From Candidatus Nanosynbacter featherlites (GTDB lineage: Bacteria; Patescibacteriota; Saccharimonadia; Saccharimonadales; Saccharimonadaceae), in assembly GCF_005697565.1 (NCBI RefSeq), contig NZ_CP040004.1, positions 434,001 to 498,000 on the forward strand: DNA of 64,000 nucleotides. Reading direction: 5' to 3'. Within the stretch, counting starts at the first letter, position 1. Each line of letters begins with the position of its first letter. The notes beneath the pieces are model-generated. The model had not been told where the DNA came from and did not search any database. It saw only the letters and a list, made by a program, of their open reading frames with translations. Shown one piece after another: positions 8,097 through 16,085 of this stretch. Position numbers and translations under genes: made by a program.

Positions 8097-8852
8097 CTAC
8101 GAAACAGCGTTGATGCCTTCCAGCGCGTAGGCGGTGTCTTCCCAACGCTCCACAGCAATGCAGTCAATGCCCATGTTTTTGACCGGAAAATCATTACCAC
8201 CTTCTTCCAGTTTATCGCCGAAGAATAGGATCTCCTCTTTGGTTACACCTGTCGCTTCCATTAGTTTCTTCATGCCGTACGCCTTGTCAATGCCAGGCTT
8301 GGTAACATCCAAGCTGGTGGTGCCTGCCGTCCGAATTTCAAATTCTGGAATACGTGCTTTGACGGCATCGTTGAGTAATTTTCGTTTTTCCTTGTTGGCT
8401 TCAGCCCACGCATATTTATCCTCAGGTGTGGCTTTTTGGCCTAGTGCAGAATACGTTACCTGACTGAGACGGTCTTCAATGATCTCACCAGCTGGATTGT
8501 CCACCCACATATCAAGCTCTTTAGCTGAGGTTTCAATTGCCTCAAAAATCCGAGCTTTTTGTTCTTCGGTCAAATCCTCCTGATATTGTAATCGCCACTC
8601 ACCGTCTTGGAAACGATAGTACCGAGTACCACAGGTCGGCATGATGTGCAGTCGACTGAGGTCAACGCCCGGAACTTGTTCGATTTGTCTAACAGTGTTT
8701 GGATAGATCACCCCTTCAAAATCAGTACCAGAAATGATACACACGTCGTAATGTTTCAATAATTCTGCCAATAAACCAGCCATGCGTGGTGTCGCTGGCA
8801 TTTTTGACAGGACAATGGTGTCGTCTGAATCAAACGCAATAATTTTCTTCAT
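8097..8852 (-). CDS. HAD-family phosphatase, phosphomannomutase-like
   Basis: 251 residues of HAD superfamily subclass IIB. The nucleophile motif is IAFDSDDTIVLS (DxDxT form) and the C-terminal metal motif is FFGDKLEEGGNDFPV, very close to the GDKxxxGGNDHE motif of eukaryotic-type phosphomannomutases. ISGTD provides motif II. It may be a phosphomannomutase or a sugar-phosphatase; the sequence does not decide. Its start codon overlaps the tyrS stop (TAATG), and it ends in TAG directly before recG. The use of TAG here matters for the amber codon in the thioredoxin-like gene elsewhere in the window. Confidence 0.75.
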   Translation of the reverse strand: MKKIIAFDSDDTIVLSKMPATPRMAGLLAELLKHYDVCIISGTDFEGVIYPNTVRQIEQVPGVDLSRLHIMPTCGTRYYRFQDGEWRLQYQEDLTEEQKARIFEAIETSAKELDMWVDNPAGEIIEDRLSQVTYSALGQKATPEDKYAWAEANKEKRKLLNDAVKARIPEFEIRTAGTTSLDVTKPGIDKAYGMKKLMEATGVTKEEILFFGDKLEEGGNDFPVKNMGIDCIAVERWEDTAYALEGINAVS

Positions 8853-10072
8853 TATTCTTCTCCCTCCATGATTAGCACAAATGTATTTTTACCCTTTTTG
8901 AGCAGTGATGTGGTGTTAATGGCTTGGTCTTCGGCTATTTTTTCGCCGTTGAGGCTAATGGCGCCAGATTTTAGCAGGCGTTTTGCTTGACCATTGGAAC
9001 TGACCGCACCAGACACCACCAATGCTTCAATCACGCCGACGCCGACATCAACGCGCGGAATTTCCTGAGCCAAAGCGTCCAAATCATCATCCGACAATTG
9101 CCGGAAATCACCGCCACCAAACAATACTTCCGTCACCCGCTCCACTGATTCGCGCCGATTAACACCGTGAACGATGTCGGTGACTTCGCGTGCCAAGACT
9201 TTTTGCGCCGAGCGCGCACCTGGATTGACCGCGTGGTTTTCAGCGATAGCCTCAATGGTGTCGCGATCAAGCATGGTGAAAATCTTCATGTATTCAATGG
9301 CGCTTTCGTCGTCAACGTTCAGCCAGAATTGATAGAACTTGTACACGCTGGTTTTATTTTCATCCAGCCACACGGCGCCGCCTTCGGATTTGCCAAATTT
9401 GCGCCCAGTTGACTTGTTGATGAGCAGTGGTGCGGTCATGGCGTAAACTTCAGCATTTTCTTTTTTGCGGATCAACTCCACGCCTGAAACCAAATTACCC
9501 CACTGGTCGGAACCGCCGATTTGCAAATTGACACCGTGATGTTTGAATAAGTGCCAGAAATCATAGCCCTGCAGCAAGGTGTAGGTAAATTCCGCAAAGC
9601 TCAACCCCTTGCCGTTGTCGATGCGTGCCTTGAAAAATTCACGACCAATCAAATCTGCCATGTTGAAATTCTTGCCAATGTCGCGAAGGAACGGCAACAA
9701 TTCCAAATTGCCCAGCCAATCCGCATTGTCCACCAAGGTAAAATCGCGTCCCGCAAAAATTTGCGACACCTGGGCTTTTAAGGCTCGTTTATTATGCTCA
9801 ATTTCTGCATAAGAAAGCAGGCTCCGCTCCTCGGTGTCGCGCATATCGCCAATCATACCCGTGCCGCCACCAACCAACAGAAACACCTTGTGACCGCGCT
9901 CCAAAAAATGCCGCACCATCATGTAAACCGCCAAGTGCCCGACATGCAAACTGTCAGCCGACGGATCTGTCCCCAAATAGAGCGTGAAATTCTCCGAATC
10001 GATAAGCTTGTCATTGGTGAATGTGGTCTGGTTCCAAAACCCGCGCCACTGTAATTCCTCTGATAACTGCAT
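8852..10072 (-). CDS. tyrS: Tyrosyl-tRNA synthetase
   Basis: 406 residues, class I aminoacyl-tRNA synthetase. The HIGH signature appears as DSLHVGHLAVYM, and the KMSKS loop as GRKFGKSEGGAVW. Tyrosine pocket residues occur in LQGYDFWHLF and IGGSDQWGNLVSGVELI. A C-terminal S4 RNA-binding domain (VSGAVSSNGQAKRLLKSGAISLNGEKI) completes the bacterial TyrS layout. It is the first gene of a five-gene minus-strand operon. AAGGAG lies upstream of the ATG and a TATACT box sits further up, so this gene has a normal leader. Confidence 0.96.
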   Translation of the reverse strand: MQLSEELQWRGFWNQTTFTNDKLIDSENFTLYLGTDPSADSLHVGHLAVYMMVRHFLERGHKVFLLVGGGTGMIGDMRDTEERSLLSYAEIEHNKRALKAQVSQIFAGRDFTLVDNADWLGNLELLPFLRDIGKNFNMADLIGREFFKARIDNGKGLSFAEFTYTLLQGYDFWHLFKHHGVNLQIGGSDQWGNLVSGVELIRKKENAEVYAMTAPLLINKSTGRKFGKSEGGAVWLDENKTSVYKFYQFWLNVDDESAIEYMKIFTMLDRDTIEAIAENHAVNPGARSAQKVLAREVTDIVHGVNRRESVERVTEVLFGGGDFRQLSDDDLDALAQEIPRVDVGVGVIEALVVSGAVSSNGQAKRLLKSGAISLNGEKIAEDQAINTTSLLKKGKNTFVLIMEGEE

Positions 10073-10123
10073 ATTTTCTCCTTGGTCAGCTAATCTTAGT
10101 ATCAGTATACCAATTTTTGGCAG

Positions 10124-10151
10124 TTGATGCGAACCATGTGCGTGATATAAT
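10124..10151 (+). promoter_or_regulatory. Promoter of penicillin-binding protein gene (leaderless)
   Basis: -35 TTGATG (10124-10129), 16-bp spacer, extended -10 TGATATAAT with the hexamer at 10146-10151. The GTG start at 10159 follows after 7 nt, so the mRNA should begin at the start codon. Confidence 0.7.
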
Positions 10152-10158
10152 AGATTAC

Positions 10159-12813
10159 GTGAATAAGAGTAGTACGAACAGCAGCAATAAATCGCCTTCT
10201 AGTTCCAGGAAATCTGCGACAAAGCGATTAAGCTTGTATGCCAATCTGGCACATAAGCGTAAAGTTAAAAAAGATAAAGATTCGCGTGAGCGGGCTGAAT
10301 ATTTGGCAAGCTTGCCGAAGCATCCAGTGAAGCGATTTTTCTATCGCTTACATCCAAAGCGTTTAGCCAACTATTGGTTTTCAAAGCGTGGCGCAAAGAT
10401 GGCGCTGAAAATTGCTGGTGTTACTCTGCTGTTGATGATCTTGTTTATCGGTGGGCTATTCGCATATTTCCGCAAAGACTTGGACAAGATTCGACCAGGT
10501 GAAATTGCCAAACGCGTCCAAACAACCGTTACCAAATATTATGACCGTAACGGCGTGCTACTCTGGGAAGATAAAGGAACCGGTAACTACAAACTGGTGG
10601 TTGAAGGTGACCAAATCAGTAAACACCTGAAACATGCTACCGTCGCCATTGAGGACAAAGATTTCTACAAGCACCATGGAGTCAGTGTCAGTGGTTTGAC
10701 ACGTGCTGTATTCTCAACGGCATCTGGAGGGCAGGTTCAGGGAGGATCAACATTGACTCAACAGTTGGTCAAGCAGGTATTCTTTGCTGATGAAGCTGGC
10801 GAGCGTGGTCTCAAAGGTATCCCACGTAAGATCAAAGAGATGATTTTGGCCATTGAGGTTGAGCGCATGTACAACAAAGACCAAATCTTGTCACTGTACC
10901 TCAACGAATCACCGTATGGAGGTCGTCGTAATGGCGCTGAATCAGCTGCACAAACATACTTCCACAAAAGCGCGAAAGACCTAACTATAGCCGAAGCAGC
11001 CCTGCTGGCAGGAATTCCGCAAAATCCATCCTACTTTAACCCATACAACACTGCTGGTAATAAAGCCTTGATTGAGCGTCAACACACAATCTTAGACTAC
11101 ATGACAGAACAAGGGTACATCACTCAAAAAGAAGCAGATGAAGCCAAAAAATACCCAATTCTTGACAATCTCTATCCACAAGTTGAACAAACTGAAGGTA
11201 TGAAGGCACCACACTTTGTGATGATGGTCCGATCACAGCTTGAAAAAGAACTTGGCCAAGCAGTCGTTGGACGAGGCGGGCTGACCGTCAAAACAACACT
11301 AGACTGGCGCATTCAAGAAAAACTGGAAAATGAGATGAAAGCCTTCTTTGCGACCGGCCGCCCAGCTGCCATTAACGCTCACAACGGTGCGTCAGTCGTG
11401 GAAGATGTGCAGACTGGTCAAATCGTTGCCCTGATGGGTAGCCGTGACTTTAACTATCCAGGCTTTGGCCAGGACAATGCTGCCACAGCCTTTGTCCAGC
11501 CAGGTTCATCCATCAAACCATTTGTGTTTACTCACCTGTTCAGTAAGCGCGGTAGCCAAGCTTACGGAAGCGGCACCATACTGAAAGACGAGAATATCGA
11601 CTCAATTTACGGCGCCAAGCTTAACAACTGGGACAACAAGTTCATGGGTGACATTACCATTCGCCGAGGACTTGGTCTGTCTCGTAATACCCCAGCAGTG
11701 AAAGCAATGTACATTGCTGGTAACGGTAGTCCAAAGCCAACTGTGGAGTTCATCCGAGGCCTTGGTAACTCAGAGTATTGTAAACAAGAGGAAGACTCTG
11801 GTGGTTACGGCCTATCTGCCGCCATCGGTGGATGTGGTGCTAAACAAACTGAACTCGTCAATGCCTATGGTACCTTGGCTCGCCTGGGTGTCAGGAAAAA
11901 GTCCACCTCAGTATCGGAAGTGATCAACTCTCAGAACGAAACCCTCCTGAAATGGAAAGATGAATCAAAGCAAGCCGTCGATCCGCAAGCCGCTTACATC
12001 ACCAACGACATCCTATCTGACCGATCGAGTACATTGGTGACAGGAAGCATCCCAGGCGTGCGCGCTAGCTACAAGACCGGAACATCCGACAAAGGCAATC
12101 AACCAAAAGACATCTGGCTAGCGAGCTACACACCAGCTCTCGCCATGACGCTCTGGCTTGGTAACTCTGACAGCCGCACCCTGACTTCCATAAACTCGTC
12201 AACTGGTTTACCAGTGATCCAGAAAGTCATGAGCTTTGCACACACCCAGGTCTATCAGCCAGCTGGCAAGTGGAAATCAAGCATGTGGTACACCCGCCCA
12301 TCTGGCATCAAACAGAACGGCAAAGAATTGTACCCATCATGGTGGAACCAAAACCAAGGACAAAGTTCGTCCAAGATGACATTTGACCGCATCTCTAAAA
12401 AGAAGGCCACTTCCTGTACTCCAGAGGGTGCACGAGAAGAAGTTGACGTGATCAAGGCAGTTGATCCAATCACCAAAAAAGAGTCTTTCAGTGCGCCAGC
12501 AGGCTACAACGCTACCGCTGACGACGATGTGCACAACTGTAGCGATGCCAAGCCTCGTGTCGCCAGCATCACCGCGTCTGGCTCGAGTAATAAATACACC
12601 ATTGATGTCAGTGTTGATGGAGGAAAATTTGGTCTAGCTACGCTTGATATCTTGGTTGATGGACGTTCAGTCAAATCAAGCAACATCAGCGGCAACAGCG
12701 CCTCAGACCGCGTCTCAGTCAATGTGTCATCAGGATCACACACCATCACCGTGAATGTCCGCGACGAAGGATATTACACCGCAAGTAGCTCAAAAACTGT
12801 CAGCGACGATTAA
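10159..12813 (+). CDS. Class A penicillin-binding protein (PBP1A-type)
   Basis: 884 residues from a GTG start placed 7 nt after a strong -10 box; the frame stays open upstream into the tyrS promoter, but that part is not credible. An 80-residue basic cytoplasmic tail precedes one membrane segment (residues ~81-104). The GT51 glycosyltransferase domain shows AIEDKDFYKHHGVS and QGGSTLTQQLVKQVF. The transpeptidase domain shows QPGSSIKPF (SxxK Ser), SRN (SxN) and YKTGTSD (KTG). A ~85-residue Ser/Thr-rich tail (ITASGSSNKYTIDVSVDGG onwards) looks like an Ig-type domain. It polymerises and cross-links peptidoglycan. The last codons overlap the convergent PIN gene by 4 nt. Confidence 0.93.
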   Translation: MNKSSTNSSNKSPSSSRKSATKRLSLYANLAHKRKVKKDKDSRERAEYLASLPKHPVKRFFYRLHPKRLANYWFSKRGAKMALKIAGVTLLLMILFIGGLFAYFRKDLDKIRPGEIAKRVQTTVTKYYDRNGVLLWEDKGTGNYKLVVEGDQISKHLKHATVAIEDKDFYKHHGVSVSGLTRAVFSTASGGQVQGGSTLTQQLVKQVFFADEAGERGLKGIPRKIKEMILAIEVERMYNKDQILSLYLNESPYGGRRNGAESAAQTYFHKSAKDLTIAEAALLAGIPQNPSYFNPYNTAGNKALIERQHTILDYMTEQGYITQKEADEAKKYPILDNLYPQVEQTEGMKAPHFVMMVRSQLEKELGQAVVGRGGLTVKTTLDWRIQEKLENEMKAFFATGRPAAINAHNGASVVEDVQTGQIVALMGSRDFNYPGFGQDNAATAFVQPGSSIKPFVFTHLFSKRGSQAYGSGTILKDENIDSIYGAKLNNWDNKFMGDITIRRGLGLSRNTPAVKAMYIAGNGSPKPTVEFIRGLGNSEYCKQEEDSGGYGLSAAIGGCGAKQTELVNAYGTLARLGVRKKSTSVSEVINSQNETLLKWKDESKQAVDPQAAYITNDILSDRSSTLVTGSIPGVRASYKTGTSDKGNQPKDIWLASYTPALAMTLWLGNSDSRTLTSINSSTGLPVIQKVMSFAHTQVYQPAGKWKSSMWYTRPSGIKQNGKELYPSWWNQNQGQSSSKMTFDRISKKKATSCTPEGAREEVDVIKAVDPITKKESFSAPAGYNATADDDVHNCSDAKPRVASITASGSSNKYTIDVSVDGGKFGLATLDILVDGRSVKSSNISGNSASDRVSVNVSSGSHTITVNVRDEGYYTASSSKTVSDD

Positions 12814-13733
12814 TCGTCTTGGCTATTCGCCAACCTAATCAGCTCAGCCTCGCGCTGGGCTGATGTTTTTGTAGCTGTAGAGCGACGACGAGTTTGCTGC
12901 GATGGCTTCTGAGCTTTTACCGCTGGCTTTTTAGCAGTCTTCTTGGCTGGCGCTTCTGGACCAGTCTGCACTTTCCGACCAGCAGAACGACGTTTTGTCA
13001 CTACAGCTGTTTGTCGCGTTGGCTCTGGCGGAGTCGTTTGTTCAACAACCTTCGCAAACATCATTTTACCAGCGTCAGTCTGCAAGCTACGAATGATTTC
13101 AATGCGCTTTTTCTGGCCCAGGAACTTTTTGGCTTGCTCAACCACCACCATGGTACCGTCATGCAAGTAGCCAACCGCCTGATGAGAATCCTGGCCTTTT
13201 TGCGTTAATTCAAGCACCAGCTCATCGCCGGGTAAGTAACTCATGCGTAAACTCTTGGCTAGCTCATTGATATTGAGAATCTGAATGCCTTCGACTTGCG
13301 CCACCTTGTTCAGGTTGTAGTCCAGTGTCAAAATAGCAGCGTTCATTTCCTTAGCGAGCTGCAACAGGCGGTTATCAACACCCTCAGGAATGCGCGTCGC
13401 ATCGTCAAGCAACGTGAACGAGCCGCCCAATACATCTTTGAGTTCTTTCATGGCGTCCATACCAAAGCGGGCGCGTTCGCGCTTGGCATGATCAGCACCG
13501 TCAGCCAATAGCTGTAGTTCGATCAGCACACTGCGCGGCACGATAATCTGCCCCAATAGGAACCCAGTCTTTGCCAAATCAACCACTCGGCCATCCATTA
13601 ACACCGAGGTATCAACCAGAATCGGCATTTGCGTGCTGCTGCCTGCGTGCCGCCGCGGCTTGACCAGCAAATATATCTCCGCCATGATAGCCAGCAGCAT
13701 GATAATGATAAGAAGTTCGATTGTTTTTTCCAT
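12810..13733 (-). CDS. PIN/TRAM-domain membrane protein (YacL-like)
   Basis: 307 residues. One N-terminal membrane segment (IELLIIIMLLAIMAEIYLLV) precedes a PIN nuclease-fold domain with acidic residues in ILVDTSVLMDGRVVDL, IELQLLADGADHAKR and ILTLDYNLNKVA. A TRAM-like region follows (DGTMVVVEQAKKFLG). The last ~60 residues form a Lys/Pro/Arg-rich tail with KKPAVKAQKPSQQTRRRS. It resembles B. subtilis YacL, a putative membrane-bound ribonuclease next to RNA and repair genes. It follows radA in a minus-strand block, preceded by AAGGAAA. Function is inferred from the fold. Confidence 0.8.
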   Translation of the reverse strand: MEKTIELLIIIMLLAIMAEIYLLVKPRRHAGSSTQMPILVDTSVLMDGRVVDLAKTGFLLGQIIVPRSVLIELQLLADGADHAKRERARFGMDAMKELKDVLGGSFTLLDDATRIPEGVDNRLLQLAKEMNAAILTLDYNLNKVAQVEGIQILNINELAKSLRMSYLPGDELVLELTQKGQDSHQAVGYLHDGTMVVVEQAKKFLGQKKRIEIIRSLQTDAGKMMFAKVVEQTTPPEPTRQTAVVTKRRSAGRKVQTGPEAPAKKTAKKPAVKAQKPSQQTRRRSTATKTSAQREAELIRLANSQDD

Positions 13734-13758
13734 AATAATTTCCTTTTATATAATAATG

Positions 13759-15108
13759 TTATTGTAAATAATCAATTAGCGCTTGTCTGAGATCGCCGAC
13801 GCCGCGCACGAATGCGTCCTTGTGAGTTTTGGGCGCAATGGCGTAGATAAAACCGAGCTTCTTCGCCTCTTTGACGCGGGCGTGCCAGCCTTGAGCTGAG
13901 CGGACTTCACCGCCCAAACCGACTTCACCAAACACCACCGCTTCGTCGCTCAGTTTGCGGCCAGCCGAGGCTGAGGCAATGGCCATGGCGACCGCCAAGT
14001 CCGCCGCTGGATCGCTGAGTTTCAGGCCGCCAACCACGTTGATGTAAATATCTTTGTCGGAGAGATTAAGCTTGGTGCGCTTTTCCAGCACCGCCACTAA
14101 CAAATTCAAGCGGTTGAGATCAAAGCCACTAGCCGCCCGCTTGGGATAGCCAAAATTCGTCGGATTGACCAGCGCCTGAATCTCCACCAATAGCGGCCGC
14201 GCCCCCTCCATGGTCGCGAGGACGATGGAGCCGTCGAGATTTTGCCGCTCCGCTAGCAAACTAGCCGATGGATTAGCCACAATCTGTAGACCGTCCTCAT
14301 GCATCTCAAAAATTGCCGCCTCATTGGTCGAACCATAGCGATTTTTCTGCGCCCGCACTACGCGAAAACCACCGTAGCGATCACCCTCAAAATTCAGCAC
14401 CACGTCAACCAAATGCTCCAGAACTTTCGGCCCGGCAATTGAGCCTTCTTTGGTGACGTGGCCAACCAAAATCACTGCGGTATTCGAGGCTTTGGCGGCG
14501 CGAATGATGACGTTGGATGAATTGGTGATTTGACTGACTGAGCCTGGCGCTGAAGCAATTTCTGCCAGTGACAATGTCTGGATGGAATCGACGATCACCA
14601 GATCATACTGGCCAGTCTGGATGGACGCCGCGATGTCTTCGGCGCTATTACTGGACGCCAATTGTAAGTTCTCCGAGTCGACCGCACCCAGCCGCTCAGC
14701 CCGCAATTTGACCTGCGACACCGACTCTTCGCCACTGACATAGAGCACCGGTTGCTGCCGAGCAACAAACGCCGCGACTTGTGCCAGCAGGGTACTTTTG
14801 CCAATTCCCGGCTGCCCCGCCACTAGCACCACGCCGCCTGGCAAAAAGCCGCCGCCGAGCACCGCGTCAAGGTCAGCAATGCCGGTTGCCAGTCGCGCCT
14901 GTTTAGTTTCAGTAGCCGTTTCGCTGAGCTTGAGCGTGGTGAGCGCCTTGCCCTTACCGCTGCTGCGGGCTACCGCCGACGCACCAGTATCGACTGGTAG
15001 TTGCTCAACCAGCGAGTTCCACTCACCACAATTTTCACACTTGCCAACCCATTTCGGATAGCTAGCGCCACACTGTTGGCAAATGAATTGTGATTTTGCC
15101 CGGGCCAT
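13759..15108 (-). CDS. radA: DNA repair protein RadA/Sms
   Basis: 449 residues from the ATG that shares its A with the preceding TGA (TGATG). An N-terminal zinc finger, FICQQCGASYPKWVGKCENCGEW, is followed by a RecA-like core with Walker A GQPGIGKSTLL, the RadA-specific KNRYGST motif, and a C-terminal Lon-like domain (NVVGGLKLSDPAADLAVAMAIASA). RadA promotes branch migration in homologous recombination and is needed for natural transformation in several bacteria. It is co-transcribed with the upstream metalloprotease-like gene and clpC. Confidence 0.95.
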   Translation of the reverse strand: MARAKSQFICQQCGASYPKWVGKCENCGEWNSLVEQLPVDTGASAVARSSGKGKALTTLKLSETATETKQARLATGIADLDAVLGGGFLPGGVVLVAGQPGIGKSTLLAQVAAFVARQQPVLYVSGEESVSQVKLRAERLGAVDSENLQLASSNSAEDIAASIQTGQYDLVIVDSIQTLSLAEIASAPGSVSQITNSSNVIIRAAKASNTAVILVGHVTKEGSIAGPKVLEHLVDVVLNFEGDRYGGFRVVRAQKNRYGSTNEAAIFEMHEDGLQIVANPSASLLAERQNLDGSIVLATMEGARPLLVEIQALVNPTNFGYPKRAASGFDLNRLNLLVAVLEKRTKLNLSDKDIYINVVGGLKLSDPAADLAVAMAIASASAGRKLSDEAVVFGEVGLGGEVRSAQGWHARVKEAKKLGFIYAIAPKTHKDAFVRGVGDLRQALIDYLQ

Positions 15109-16085
15109 CACTCCACCGCCCTTTGACTGTCGAGGCTCTGACTGAGCCGATCAGCTTGCTCACCTAGCGTATTCAATTTTTCAACGTCAGCATTGTACTG
15201 ATCGATCTGCTGGAGTAACGCAGCCTTTTGACTACTCAAACGTTGACCTTCGGCTTGCAACTGCGAACGCTCAGCCTGGAACTGCTGCTGTGAACCAAAA
15301 CCACCACTGGTAGCTCGTTGATTGAAATCACGAATCTTCTCATTCAGCGCCGTCATCGACGTATCGTAACTTTCTTTTCGCTGCTTAATCACCGCTCGTT
15401 GCTGTTTCAACTTCGCCTGTAAAGTAGTCACTTGCCGCTCCAAATCAACAAATCGCTGATTGTATTTTGCGTGCAAGGCAACTACTTGTGAGCGGTCACT
15501 GAAAAATCGGGCATAGTGTGATTCCAACTCTGAGCCCAAGTCAGCATGTTCAGTACCCAAAATAGAATGAAGCTCGTTGGACCGAGATCCGGGCTGCGCT
15601 CGGTCGTAATATGCCATGCGTTCTTCCAGCTTACTGTCCTTCACTCTCGAATACGCCTGTTCCAACAGGTGGCCAAGTCGCTGCTTTTCCGCATCGGACA
15701 ATCGCGACCACGCCGCGTGTAGCATTTCGTGCGCAGCCGTCACTTCTTTGATGCCGTCAAGCTCAGGATTTGGCACATTGTAGATATGAATGGTATCTTC
15801 CCCGGGCTTGTAACAACCCAAAATCGGACTGGCTTTTTCCGACCGACGACACTCAGCATTGAACTCATTGGACGATTCCAACCGCGGCTGTGTCACGTAA
15901 AACTGAAATCTGCCATGTTCTGACATGCCAGCATTTGTCGCTAATCGAGCAATCTCAGTACTGGGCTGGAATTGCCAGGCCCGCACATGATCGAGCACGA
16001 ATTGCCGATTGAGCACCACCCAACCACTAAAAGCCAATATAACTACTGACAGTAAAAAGCTACCTAGTTTACTAATCTTCGACAT
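15108..16085 (-). CDS. Membrane-anchored putative metalloprotease with coiled coil
   Basis: 325 residues. One N-terminal membrane segment (residues ~8-26) is followed by an extracytoplasmic region. That region carries EVTAAHEMLHAAW, an HExxH zinc-metalloprotease motif at residues 119-123. Residues ~185 to the end are a long coiled coil (LERQVTTLQAKLKQQRAVIKQ and so on). Two cysteines (NAECRRSEK, LGCYKPGED) precede the motif and could form a disulfide. I do not know a named family for this layout. It overlaps the clpC end by 14 nt and radA by 1 nt. A role in surface-protein processing is a guess from topology. Confidence 0.65.
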   Translation of the reverse strand: MSKISKLGSFLLSVVILAFSGWVVLNRQFVLDHVRAWQFQPSTEIARLATNAGMSEHGRFQFYVTQPRLESSNEFNAECRRSEKASPILGCYKPGEDTIHIYNVPNPELDGIKEVTAAHEMLHAAWSRLSDAEKQRLGHLLEQAYSRVKDSKLEERMAYYDRAQPGSRSNELHSILGTEHADLGSELESHYARFFSDRSQVVALHAKYNQRFVDLERQVTTLQAKLKQQRAVIKQRKESYDTSMTALNEKIRDFNQRATSGGFGSQQQFQAERSQLQAEGQRLSSQKAALLQQIDQYNADVEKLNTLGEQADRLSQSLDSQRAVE

